Assembly: GCA_016841325.1 (NCBI GenBank)
Contig: JAENZJ010000014.1
Coordinates: 1 to 64,000, forward strand
Length of the DNA: 64,000 nt
Source of the DNA: Thermincola carboxydiphila
GTDB taxonomy: Bacteria > Bacillota > Thermincolia > Thermincolales > UBA2595
Reading direction: 5' to 3'
In this document: in pieces, positions 18,561 to 27,117 of the stretch
Position numbering within the stretch: position 1 is the first letter of the stretch
How the letters are laid out: each line of letters begins with the position of its first letter
Notes under the pieces: model-generated
Seen by the model: the letters and a program-made list of their open reading frames with translations, nothing else
What the model was told of the DNA's origin: nothing
Databases searched by the model: none
Program-made: the position numbers and the translations under genes

Positions 18561-18650
18561 AGAAGGTGACTGACGGTCAGGAAAAGTTAACCGGCGGCAG
18601 GAACAGGAAACTGAAAATAAGTTAAAAAAACTGAAAATAAATTTATATAA

Positions 18651-18686
18651 AAGACTAATACTACCCCGGTATTGGTCTTTTTTTTA
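18651..18686 (+). terminator. Intrinsic terminator after the ANTAR gene and repeat
   Basis: AAGACTAATAC (18651-18661) pairs with GTATTGGTCTT (18669-18679) with one wobble, followed by a run of T. Confidence 0.8.
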
Positions 18687-19068
18687 ATTTCTAGAACCTG
18701 ATAAGCAAAAAGCAACAAATATTTAACTGAGCATAAGAAGGTGTCGAATTGTACTACATTGATTAACAGCACCGGGGTGTAGTGTTTTAACGGTAAATGA
18801 ATGAAGGTCATTTTAACACGCCAAAACAAAAACCGACATTGACGGTTAAGGCTGGCATTAAATTTTGTCAAATCCGGGGGCAGTATACCGGTTTCATGTC
18901 AAAATGCAAATATCTGCAGAAGATTCTGAAGACAAATGTGTGCCAGTTTTTTGACGACTTCGACATTATAGGGGTGTTATACTTTGGGTTGAAAAATTAT
19001 TTGAAAATACTAATGGATTAAGTATTAATATTTAATGATAAAGTACTACCTATCAAAGCATTCCTAAT
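18687..19068 (+). promoter_or_regulatory. Regulatory region before the cytochrome block
   Basis: 382 bases without a gene. TTGAAA (19001-19006), 16 nt, TATTAA (19023-19028) is a possible promoter. Two Spo0A-box-like sites occur, TGTCGAA (18742-18748) and TTCGACA (18959-18965). No good sigma-H pair is present here. The rest is A/T-rich and shows nothing I can name. Confidence 0.4.
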
Positions 19069-20337
19069 GTGACCAAAAGGCTGTGTTGCCATATGCTGTA
19101 CAGAACCCTGGGAAATATTTTCAATAAATACTTAAGTGGACACCTTAGAGAACGCCTCACAGAACCATTCAGAGAACGCCTCAGGAAATATCTGAAAAGC
19201 AGAAGGGTCAGGCTTGCCGCAAGTATTACAGGTTTTCTCATAATCACCTTTTTGGGCGGACTTGAGCTGACGGGCCAGCCGGCAATATGTTCAATGTGCC
19301 ACATGATGAAGCCGGAATACTATACCTGGCAGTGGTCATCACACTCCGGTACAGGCTGCACCGGATGCCATGTCCCCCCCGGCCCTGCGGGTTTGCTGAA
19401 AAGCTACCCTGCCCGTGCCCGGAACCTTTACCTGATGCTTTCAGGGTCATATGTCTCACCGATTGTGAAGCTGAGCCCGATTCCTGACGGGGCATGTGAA
19501 CGCTGCCACAAATTAGCCCCGGATGAAAGTGGAGGACGCATCCTGGCCGCCCATGGTGTGCATAAAAAAATGGGGGTCAGCTGCATAAAATGCCATTCCG
19601 GAATTGCCCATGGCAGAATATCTGAACGCGGAATTACGTTTCCGAGTGATTACTCCAAATGGGATAGTGTATTGGCTGAATCCATGATGAGTGATAAGCA
19701 GTACACAACGCCTGATATGGATGCCTGTTTTCAGTGCCACCGGCTGCGTAAGGGACCACTGGAGTGCCGGGACTGCCACAGTTCTGTCAAGCCGGAGACA
19801 CACCTGAATGACGGATTTGTTGACTGGGGTCATGGCAAAATAGCTGCGGCTGAGCTGGCCTATTGTGATAATTGCCACCGGTATATGAGTACACAGAAGA
19901 CCATGGAAACCGGGCAGGAGCAAAAATACCTTCAGTACCTGAAACAGGGTGAAACCAGCCGGCAAAGTAATTTGGTGATACCCTACTCCAGGACGAATAC
20001 CTTCTGCAGGGACTGCCATGCCAGGAGGCCGGCAAGCCACAGCAAAAAAGAAAATATCGAGACTCACGGATCAAGGGCAGAGGCTGACCATAACAGGTGT
20101 ATGACATGCCATGACAACCAGTATCTCCCCGGAGCACCGGGTGAGCAGGGCGGGCAGGGGACGGCTGTTACGGAAGTTTTCTGTGCCCGGTGCCACCCCA
20201 GCTCACATCGCTATTCCCTGCAGTGGCAGAATGGCTACCACCCGACAGACCTGCCGGCAAAACCAAGCATAACCAAGTCCTGCTACACCTGCCACTCAGA
20301 GAAAATATGCGGCAGGTGCCATGGCAGTTTAACATAA
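19069..20337 (+). CDS. Membrane-anchored 12-heme cytochrome c (NapC/NrfH-like start)
   Basis: 422 residues. A basic N-terminal stretch is followed by one membrane helix (about 48-66) and then twelve CxxCH motifs. The first, CSMCHMM, lies just after the helix as in NapC/NrfH quinol dehydrogenases. The large heme domain faces outside. By family it would take electrons from menaquinol and pass them to the cytochromes encoded downstream. No strong ribosome site is visible at GTG 19069; ATG 19093 is an alternative. First gene of the electron-transfer block. Confidence 0.88.
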   Translation: MTKRLCCHMLYRTLGNIFNKYLSGHLRERLTEPFRERLRKYLKSRRVRLAASITGFLIITFLGGLELTGQPAICSMCHMMKPEYYTWQWSSHSGTGCTGCHVPPGPAGLLKSYPARARNLYLMLSGSYVSPIVKLSPIPDGACERCHKLAPDESGGRILAAHGVHKKMGVSCIKCHSGIAHGRISERGITFPSDYSKWDSVLAESMMSDKQYTTPDMDACFQCHRLRKGPLECRDCHSSVKPETHLNDGFVDWGHGKIAAAELAYCDNCHRYMSTQKTMETGQEQKYLQYLKQGETSRQSNLVIPYSRTNTFCRDCHARRPASHSKKENIETHGSRAEADHNRCMTCHDNQYLPGAPGEQGGQGTAVTEVFCARCHPSSHRYSLQWQNGYHPTDLPAKPSITKSCYTCHSEKICGRCHGSLT

Positions 20338-20364
20338 ACATCAATTTTTCAGGGAGGGGATAAA

Positions 20365-21045
20365 ATGTCGGTTACAAATCCCAGGTTGGAATTGAAGAGT
20401 GTTGTGGACAAGAGCAAAAATGACAGTTTTACCCTGCTCCAGGCAGTGGCCCTTATTCTGCTTACAGTCATTATAAGCTTTTCGGGGTGGTATGCCGCAG
20501 GCAAATATTTTTTCTGGAAGGACCTGGATGTGAAAAGGGTTGAGGCTCAGCTGGAGTTCCTCAAAAAAAGGGTGGATACTGAGCCCAGGAACCTGGAGAA
20601 CCGGGTTTCCCTGGCATATACGTATTTCCTGCTGGATGACAACGATCAGGCTGTTAACGAACTGAATCAGGTACTGGCTATAGACAAGAATTATTCTGCT
20701 GCTTATTACAACCTTGGGCTGGTCTACTATGATGAGGGCCGGAAGGATGACGCCCTGGAAATGTTTCAGAAGACAGTGGAATTGTCTCCCCGGGACCATA
20801 AGGGGCATCTTCAGAAAGGCATAATTTACCGTGACCTGAAGATGTATAAGGAAGCAGTGGAGTCCCTGGAGACAGCCAATAAGATCCTGCCAGGCAATGC
20901 CAATGTCATCTATGAGATAGGCAGGGTCGCCGAGGAACAGGGTAGTTATGATACGGCTGCCCAGATATATAAAGAGGCGTTAAGTTATGACCCGTTATAT
21001 AAGGATGCAGTTGAGGCACTTAAGCGTGTGGAGAGAAAACTATAG
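20365..21045 (+). CDS. Membrane-anchored TPR protein
   Basis: 226 residues: a single N-terminal helix (about 22-45) and then about five TPR units covering residues 65-222 (NLGLVYYDEGRKDDALEMF, YEIGRVAEEQGSYDTAAQIY). TPR proteins are scaffolds; here it probably helps assemble or hold the cytochromes outside the membrane. AGGGAGGGG lies before ATG 20365. It sits 27 bases after the 12-heme cytochrome and 21 before the NHL gene, so the three are co-transcribed. Confidence 0.85.
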   Translation: MSVTNPRLELKSVVDKSKNDSFTLLQAVALILLTVIISFSGWYAAGKYFFWKDLDVKRVEAQLEFLKKRVDTEPRNLENRVSLAYTYFLLDDNDQAVNELNQVLAIDKNYSAAYYNLGLVYYDEGRKDDALEMFQKTVELSPRDHKGHLQKGIIYRDLKMYKEAVESLETANKILPGNANVIYEIGRVAEEQGSYDTAAQIYKEALSYDPLYKDAVEALKRVERKL

Positions 21046-21066
21046 CAGCAAGGGGGCGGTTTAAAA

Positions 21067-22065
21067 GTGGGAGATGAAATAAAAGCCGGGAAGACAGTAA
21101 AGAAAAGACATGTCTATAATACCATGCTGATCATTTTTATCGGAATATCGGTCGCTTTTGGCTACATGTTTTATTCCCAGACCGAGATTATGGCTATTCC
21201 GGCCATGGTTGACCCTAACGGGCCTCCCAAGTTCAGCCGGATGATTTATGGGGGTTTTGACACTGAGGCCCTGGACAAGCCTATGGATGTATCGGTAATC
21301 GGCCAGTTTATCTATGTTACTGATACCAATAATCAAAGGGTCCAGGTATTTGACCTGGGGGGATCACCTGTATTCAAGTTCGGTGAACGGGGGGATAAGC
21401 CGGGGCAGTTTGAATTCCCTTATGGAATTGACGGGGACAGCCAGGGCAATGTTTATGTTGCCGACCTCTATAATGGCTGTGTTTCCGTCCATGATGCCAA
21501 AGGGAAATTCATCAGGTATTTTGCCGAAAAGGACCCCGGGGAAAAGACCATTGACACTCCGGGAGGGCTGCGGATAATTGACAACAAGGTTTATGTCACT
21601 GATATCAATCAAAGCAAAGTACTCGTTTTTGATATGGAGGGCAACAAGCTTCAGGAGATTGGCAAAATGGGACAAAACCCCGGGGAGTTCCGCGCCCCCA
21701 ATGCTGTGACTGTTGACGATGATGGCAACATATATGTTGTGGATTCGGGAAACCAGAGGGTCCAGGTATTTGACAGCGGCGGGAAGTTCCTGCGAATTAT
21801 CAACGGCTCACCTGGCGGGAAAGGCCCTTCTGTTTTTGTCAACCCCCGCGGGATAGGCTTGGATTCACGGGGAATAGTCTATGTAATCAGCAACCTTACC
21901 CATTACCTTTACGGTTTCGATAAGGAAGGGAACCAGGAGTTTGTCCTTGCCGGTTATGGCAGCGCTCCCGACCGGTTTATCCTGCCAAATGGACTGTACA
22001 TAACGGAAAATGACGAGATATATGTGACTGACACGGCCAATCAGAGGGTGGCGGTTTATCAGTAA
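21067..22065 (+). CDS. Membrane-anchored NHL-repeat beta-propeller
   Basis: 332 residues: an N-terminal helix (about 18-36) and a six-bladed NHL propeller. The repeats are easy to see: YVTDTNNQRVQVFD, YVADLYNGCVSVHD, YVTDINQSKVLVFD, YVVDSGNQRVQVFD, a weaker fifth, and YVTDTANQRVAVYQ. Such propellers are protein-binding surfaces and occur beside multiheme cytochromes in metal-reducing bacteria. The start is GTG 21067 after GGGGGC. No catalytic motif is visible. Confidence 0.88.
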   Translation: MGDEIKAGKTVKKRHVYNTMLIIFIGISVAFGYMFYSQTEIMAIPAMVDPNGPPKFSRMIYGGFDTEALDKPMDVSVIGQFIYVTDTNNQRVQVFDLGGSPVFKFGERGDKPGQFEFPYGIDGDSQGNVYVADLYNGCVSVHDAKGKFIRYFAEKDPGEKTIDTPGGLRIIDNKVYVTDINQSKVLVFDMEGNKLQEIGKMGQNPGEFRAPNAVTVDDDGNIYVVDSGNQRVQVFDSGGKFLRIINGSPGGKGPSVFVNPRGIGLDSRGIVYVISNLTHYLYGFDKEGNQEFVLAGYGSAPDRFILPNGLYITENDEIYVTDTANQRVAVYQ

Positions 22066-22186
22066 CCAGAAAAGGTAACCCCCGATAGTAACCTCCAGAC
22101 AGGCAAACCCACAGGGAAGGAGGTGCTGTGCGGACAGTTCCGGCTTTGCCTGGAGGATCTATAAAAAAAGAGAGGAGAAGGTAATC

Positions 22187-23845
22187 ATGCGAAGATTTAC
22201 TGTATTGCTGCTGACAGTGCTCCTGGTCCTGGCAGTCCCGGCTGTGGCTTTGGCAGCCTACACTGACGCCAACAGTCCGGCGCCAACCACACCGTATGCA
22301 CAGCCCTTTACGGCCCCGCTGACTGACGGGGATACTGAAGATAACTACCAGGGTAATGCCAACCGGACCGGTGGCGATACCAACAATGTTGACATTCAGG
22401 ATACGACTTCTACCATTGCAAGTCCAGATGTACAAAACATAATTAAATCCAAGAACATGTACATGAATGACGATTCCGGTCCCCGGACCCAGAGGACACA
22501 CGGTGAGTACCAGAACAATACCAACTCGTGTGCCAGCTGCCACCAGACCCACACCGGCGCTGCCAAGGACCTGTTATTCAAGGGCAGCAGTTCTGCCAAT
22601 GGTGTGTACAACACATGTACCGCGTGCCATGACGGTACTTTAGGCTTCTATAATGTGTTCACCCCTTCTACTGCCGGTACCTTTGGCGGTACTGACCAAG
22701 GTAATGCCTCTGTCCACCTGGCAACCGGAATGGCCAATATTTACATGGCTCCCGGTGCAGACGCCCAGTCCACCAATCAGATATGGAATGATGAGTTTGA
22801 CTGTGCTGCCTGCCATGCTCCCCATGGTTCCTACAGTGACAGGTTACTTCATTACAGTCCTGCCGGGATGGCCAATGTTCCTGTTGCAGACGGCGGGAAC
22901 AAGGTTGTTGGGGTGACTGTAGTAGATTCTGCCACTGTACCGGCAGCTGACGGTACCTCAGAGGATTATATACTTTGGCGGACAACAGCAGGGGCAGCCG
23001 GTATTGATGCTGCCACAGAGCCTGCTGATACCAACGTAATTGTTTTGATGAAGAAAGTTGAAACCACTACAGCACAATATGAGTACCAGCGTGAAACCAC
23101 CCCGTGGGTAGCCGGTTATGAGCATGCCATGGGTGACAACTACAATGTATTGGAAATGCTTTATTACACCAGGTTCTCTGACGGAGCAAATGATATTACC
23201 AATAATCTTGAGGTCATTTACGGCCTGGCCTATGCCAAGGGAGAACACATCGCCAGTGTTGTCACCGGAGATATAGCCCGTGCCTATGTTGTCGACCTGG
23301 GTGACATGGAAGACCTTGATGGTGACGGAACAGCTGAAACCGACATGGAACAGATTGTTCTCGGTTATTTCGGTGAAGTGCCTATTACTACCATTAATAC
23401 TGACATTTATGATGAAAAGGGTCACGGTAAATCTATCAGCAAGTACTGCGGCGCCTGCCACAGTCTGTATATGACCCATTCCAAGGATGCTGACGGTGAC
23501 GGTGTATTCCGCCACAGCACTGATACAGACCGGTTCAACTGCCTCAAGTGCCACTTTGCCCATGGTACTGATGTTACTGTAATGAAGGATGCCAATGATA
23601 ACACGGTTGCTGACTTACAAGCTGCAGGCATAACAAATGCCAGTGCTTATATGGTTGACAAGAATGCATCATCTGCCCTCAAGAGATATACCAACATGTC
23701 AGTATGCTGGAAGTGCCACAGTGGCGTAACAGGCAAGTCCAGTAAGCTGATGAACAACACCTATTACTGGGATAACTATGATACCAATCCTAAGGGTGGG
23801 GTCAATACTTCAGAACATAACTGGACCAATAATAATTGGGAATAA
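22187..23845 (+). CDS. Secreted six-heme cytochrome c
   Basis: 552 residues with a clear signal peptide (about 1-23, ending ALA). Six CxxCH motifs are split into two groups: three in residues 105-215 (CASCHQTH, CTACHDGT, CAACHAPH) and three near 415-525 (CGACH, CLKCHFAH, CWKCH). About 200 heme-free residues separate the groups, rich in acidic and Thr/Asn residues. The CxxCHxxH patterns recall doubled-CXXCH cytochromes of surface electron transfer. GGAGAAGG precedes ATG 22187; a 23900 terminator ends the unit. Confidence 0.9.
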   Translation: MRRFTVLLLTVLLVLAVPAVALAAYTDANSPAPTTPYAQPFTAPLTDGDTEDNYQGNANRTGGDTNNVDIQDTTSTIASPDVQNIIKSKNMYMNDDSGPRTQRTHGEYQNNTNSCASCHQTHTGAAKDLLFKGSSSANGVYNTCTACHDGTLGFYNVFTPSTAGTFGGTDQGNASVHLATGMANIYMAPGADAQSTNQIWNDEFDCAACHAPHGSYSDRLLHYSPAGMANVPVADGGNKVVGVTVVDSATVPAADGTSEDYILWRTTAGAAGIDAATEPADTNVIVLMKKVETTTAQYEYQRETTPWVAGYEHAMGDNYNVLEMLYYTRFSDGANDITNNLEVIYGLAYAKGEHIASVVTGDIARAYVVDLGDMEDLDGDGTAETDMEQIVLGYFGEVPITTINTDIYDEKGHGKSISKYCGACHSLYMTHSKDADGDGVFRHSTDTDRFNCLKCHFAHGTDVTVMKDANDNTVADLQAAGITNASAYMVDKNASSALKRYTNMSVCWKCHSGVTGKSSKLMNNTYYWDNYDTNPKGGVNTSEHNWTNNNWE

Positions 23846-23899
23846 AAAAATAAGCTGACAAAACAATGTGTCAGCCGTGAGGTGTGAATAACTTTTCCG

Positions 23900-23946
23900 G
23901 GCTGAGGTATTATGCCCCACATAATACCTCAGCCAACCCCTTTTTT
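23900..23946 (+). terminator. Strong intrinsic terminator inside the cytochrome block
   Basis: GGCTGAGGTATTATG (23900-23914) pairs perfectly with 23920-23934 around a 5-nt loop, and TTTTTT follows at 23941. A smaller hairpin (GCTGACA/TGTCAGC, 23854-23875) precedes it. Confidence 0.88.
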
Positions 23947-24030
23947 AATATATCTCTAACTTTTAATTTTATTTTATATGGCTGTTTTTGTCAACGAATG
24001 GTATGTAAAGGGCAGGGGAGGAGGACTTTT

Positions 24031-25938
24031 ATGGAGCAGTGGAGATATTTCCAACAAAAAATGACCATATGGGGTTTTGTTTTTGCCATATGCCTGCTCT
24101 TTATCGTCCATCCTGCTCCTGTATTCAAAAAGTTTTTGCACCTGATAACCCCTGATATCGTTTTGGCTGCTTTACCTCCGGCAATAACTGTTACCTCTCC
24201 GGCTGACGGGCTGGCCACCAATAATCCGGCTGTGGAGGTAACGGGTATTACTGAGCCCAGCGTTTCGGTAGCGGTTTACCTTAATGAGTCCCTGCAGGGC
24301 AGTACCCTGTCAGATACTGCCGGGGAGTGGAGCATGCCCCTGGGCCCGCTGCCTGAGGGTACCCACACAGTTTATGCAGTGGCTGCCGATACCGAAGGGA
24401 ACAGCAGCACATCAGACCCGGTAAAATTTGAGGTGGATACCACACCCCCTGAAATTATGATTACCGGTCCGCCTGACGGAGGTTATACCAACCGCCCGGT
24501 TATTGAGGGACAGACTGATCCGGACATAACTGTTACGGTATATGTTTATGGGGGCGGCAGCGGAACGGTGATGTCAGATGCGTCCGGCCAGTGGTTTTAC
24601 CTTGACGGAAATCTTCAGGAGGGCAGTTACAGCGCCTATGCCGCAGCCACTGACAGGGCCGGCAATACCACTACATCGGGGACAGTTTCATTTATCCTGG
24701 ACATGAGCCGTCCCGTGGTCATTCCTGATATCTATCCGGCAGAGGATATGACAGGAGTCTCCCCTGACGTGGTCACCAGGGTCTATGTGATAGACAACTC
24801 ACCACTGGATCCGGTAACCCTGGATTCAGCCCTTAAGCTTTTTGAGAAAAACTGGACCGGCGGGTCAGATAACGTCTCCGGCACTGTTTACAGCGCCGTA
24901 TATGCTACTGTATACGGGGACCCCTATTATGAGATTAGCTTTAAGCCGGATACACCTCTTAAAGCCGGAGTGAAGTATTCTGCATCAGTTAACCCCGTCC
25001 TCTCAGATGCAGCAGGCAACTATATCTATCCAAGGACATGGTCCTTTACAACCGGGGGGGCAGGGGCAGCAGAAAACCCTCACGGCAATTACCTGGGCAA
25101 TGTCAATGCCTGTGCCAACTGCCATGCCCCGCACCGGGCGGGGGCGGCCCGGCTTGTGGAACCGCGTGACACCAGATATACAGATGTTGATGATTATTGT
25201 AATGCATGCCATGACGGTACGGCTGCCCCGGTTCCTTACAATTGGCAGAGTCAGTACAGGCATGATTTCCAGGTGAGTATCGCAGGGGTTACGGGAATCA
25301 GTTCATGTACTGCGTGTCATACCCCGCACGTGCCCAGGACTGAGGAAAACCCCAACCTGCTGCAGGACTATTATTACTTTGACCATAACGACCCCACAAA
25401 CCCATTTTTTCCTGACAGCAGTGAACAGGAGATGTGTGAATTATGCCATCCGGGGACCATTGTGCAAGACCCCAGGGTCCAGTATATAAGATACAGGTAT
25501 GACAAGTGGCACACTTCTACAGGCGCCCCTTCAGATTACAGCCTGTGCCTGCGCTGTCATGACGGGAGTAATGCCTTTAATATCGCCTCATATTACAATG
25601 GGCCTTCCCGCCATTCCCTAAAGGCTGCAGACGGCAGCTATCTGGACGGGGGACTGCCGTGTTCTGACTGCCATAACACACATGGGTCCCAAAACCTAAA
25701 AATGCTTAAAGAGGAGCTGGGACATAACCGGACACAGCTGTTCCGGACAGAAAGCAGTATCTGGGATGCTGCCACTGAACGCAGGTTTTGTACTTCCTGC
25801 CATAACAATATTACCGAATTATACGGGATAACAGCAGGCTTTGTGTATGCGGTTCCCGGCCACGAAGAATCCAGTACCGAACCCTGCAGCAGCTGCCATG
25901 GGGGTACGCCTGCAGCTGCGGCTCATGCACCGCAGTAG
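24031..25938 (+). CDS. Secreted Ig-domain cytochrome c with eight hemes
   Basis: 635 residues from ATG 24031, chosen because GGGGAGGAGG precedes it and an upstream terminator covers the earlier part of the frame. After a signal or anchor helix (about 13-33) come two bacterial Ig-like domains (ITVTSPADG.., IMITGPPDG..) and a third of SbsA/Big_5 type (about 230-350, ending RTWSFTTGG). Eight CxxCH motifs follow, several as CxxCHxxH or CHDG. The protein is probably displayed on the cell wall, with the Ig domains as spacers. Lacks a sortase signal. Confidence 0.9.
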   Translation: MEQWRYFQQKMTIWGFVFAICLLFIVHPAPVFKKFLHLITPDIVLAALPPAITVTSPADGLATNNPAVEVTGITEPSVSVAVYLNESLQGSTLSDTAGEWSMPLGPLPEGTHTVYAVAADTEGNSSTSDPVKFEVDTTPPEIMITGPPDGGYTNRPVIEGQTDPDITVTVYVYGGGSGTVMSDASGQWFYLDGNLQEGSYSAYAAATDRAGNTTTSGTVSFILDMSRPVVIPDIYPAEDMTGVSPDVVTRVYVIDNSPLDPVTLDSALKLFEKNWTGGSDNVSGTVYSAVYATVYGDPYYEISFKPDTPLKAGVKYSASVNPVLSDAAGNYIYPRTWSFTTGGAGAAENPHGNYLGNVNACANCHAPHRAGAARLVEPRDTRYTDVDDYCNACHDGTAAPVPYNWQSQYRHDFQVSIAGVTGISSCTACHTPHVPRTEENPNLLQDYYYFDHNDPTNPFFPDSSEQEMCELCHPGTIVQDPRVQYIRYRYDKWHTSTGAPSDYSLCLRCHDGSNAFNIASYYNGPSRHSLKAADGSYLDGGLPCSDCHNTHGSQNLKMLKEELGHNRTQLFRTESSIWDAATERRFCTSCHNNITELYGITAGFVYAVPGHEESSTEPCSSCHGGTPAAAAHAPQ

Positions 25939-26003
25939 TTTAAAGGCCCCGGGAAGGGGAGGAGACATTCAGACAGGGATGGGATGGAGATGAATGGAGA
26001 TAA

Positions 26004-26723
26004 ATGGAGATGAAATGGAGGGCGGTGGCAGCTTTTATAACTGGTACCATTGTAGTCACTGCAGCCTGCCGGGTTCCGGCAGTAAAGCCTGACGTGACAG
26101 GTCAACAGATTGTTAACAGGAGCCAGCAAAATGCGGTTTTGCCTGATTTGGGACAAAGGGATGAAAAGGAGCTGGCAGTTCCCGAAAATCCCCTACTGAA
26201 GTCAACGGCAGGGACCCGTGTAAGGCAGTTTACCATTGAGGAACAGGTAGCCAGGATTCACTCCCAAAAGCAGCAGGTCTCCCGGAATCCGGGACCCGGA
26301 ACCAGGGTAATGAGGTCCTGGCCTGTTCCTGCGGGTGATTACAGGATAACCGGATACTTTGATGAGAAAAGGGAGGCCGGGATGCATAAGGGAGTTGATA
26401 TTGCGGTGCCTTTAGGCACCCCTGTGCTGGCTGCTTTTCCGGGCAGGGCTTTTAGAGGAGATGACGGTGAAAAGACCGGTTTGGGAAGGTATGTTTATAT
26501 TGAACATTCCAATGAAATGACAACCTATTACGGGCACCTCAGTGACTGGGCGCTGCCGGCAGAAGGGCTTACGGTTTCCGCCGGGAGCGTTATTGGCTGG
26601 TCCGGTAACACAGGCAATAGTACCGGGCCGCACCTCCACTTTGAAATGCGGAAGGAGGGTGACGGGTATATCAATCCCCTGGAAATATTGTCTTATCCGG
26701 AGGTGATTTCACAAGGGGATTGA
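26004..26723 (+). CDS. M23 family peptidase, probable lipoprotein
   Basis: About 239 residues. The N-terminus has a hydrophobic segment ending VTAAC, which may be a lipobox. The M23 domain (about 110-230) has the zinc ligands in HKGVDIA and HLHFEMR plus YYGHLSD. M23 enzymes cut peptidoglycan crosslinks; here it may open the wall for cytochrome export. The start is ambiguous (ATG 26004 or 26010), because an imperfect 10-bp tandem repeat, (g/a)aatggagat, runs from 25983 to 26020 and offers several ATG and GGAG sites. Confidence 0.87.
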   Translation: MEMKWRAVAAFITGTIVVTAACRVPAVKPDVTGQQIVNRSQQNAVLPDLGQRDEKELAVPENPLLKSTAGTRVRQFTIEEQVARIHSQKQQVSRNPGPGTRVMRSWPVPAGDYRITGYFDEKREAGMHKGVDIAVPLGTPVLAAFPGRAFRGDDGEKTGLGRYVYIEHSNEMTTYYGHLSDWALPAEGLTVSAGSVIGWSGNTGNSTGPHLHFEMRKEGDGYINPLEILSYPEVISQGD

Positions 26724-26909
26724 AACCGCAATAACCGCAATCAGGCAATGACATCTATAACCAAATTCAGGCATTTTTTTCTATGACAATCAATAATATT
26801 ATGAGTAGTAACATTAATATTTAGAGTAATAACATTTCAGCTGCTATCCTCGAGTCCAGCCCTGCTTAGTTCCCGTGCAGGAGGGGAAGTCCAGGCGGCG
26901 GCCGGCTGG
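26724..26909 (+). other. Gene-free region with possible RNA structure
   Basis: The first half is A/T-rich. The second half becomes G/C-rich, and CCAGCC near 26853 can pair with GGCTGG at 26904-26909, with CTGC/GCAG inside. I cannot match it to a known RNA class. With repeat B it fills the 394-base gap before the next gene. Confidence 0.3.
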
Positions 26910-27043
26910 GATCAACAGAGTTCTTGGCGTCAGGTGGAGTTTGGACTCCATCTGACGCTTAGAAATCGTTATCCAGAAGCTTAGCGCCGCTTATCTCCCA
27001 CCTAACGAGGGGGGAGTCTTAGCGGCGGTTAGCTATCGGATAA
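26910..27043 (-). repeat. Palindromic repeat, copy B (134 bp, inverted)
   Basis: Reverse-complement copy of 18428-18560, about 95% identical. One difference is an added G that completes CGCCGCT..AGCGGCG in the first arm; others fall in the loop and arms of the first hairpin. The second hairpin is identical in both copies. The boundaries are sharp: sequence outside TTATCCG and TTGATC does not match. Confidence 0.8.
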
Positions 27044-27117
27044 AAAACTTTTGGAAGGGAGGGTGTTTTGTTTGACTTCTGAGTTGCGCAGGCGAACCAG
27101 AATGAGGAGGGTAGAAT

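Noticed and set aside
22958-23563. 201-codon open frame on the minus strand
   Set aside because: Opposite the six-heme cytochrome, without start context or domain.
23884-24030. N-terminal extension of the 8-heme Ig cytochrome
   Set aside because: This part of the frame overlaps a perfect terminator hairpin; the ribosome site at 24016-24024 and the signal helix place the start at 24031.
26853-26909. RNase P or c-di-GMP-II RNA in the G/C-rich stretch before repeat B
   Set aside because: A GGGGAAGTCC-like piece drew attention, but the region is far too short for RNase P and the remaining conserved parts are missing.
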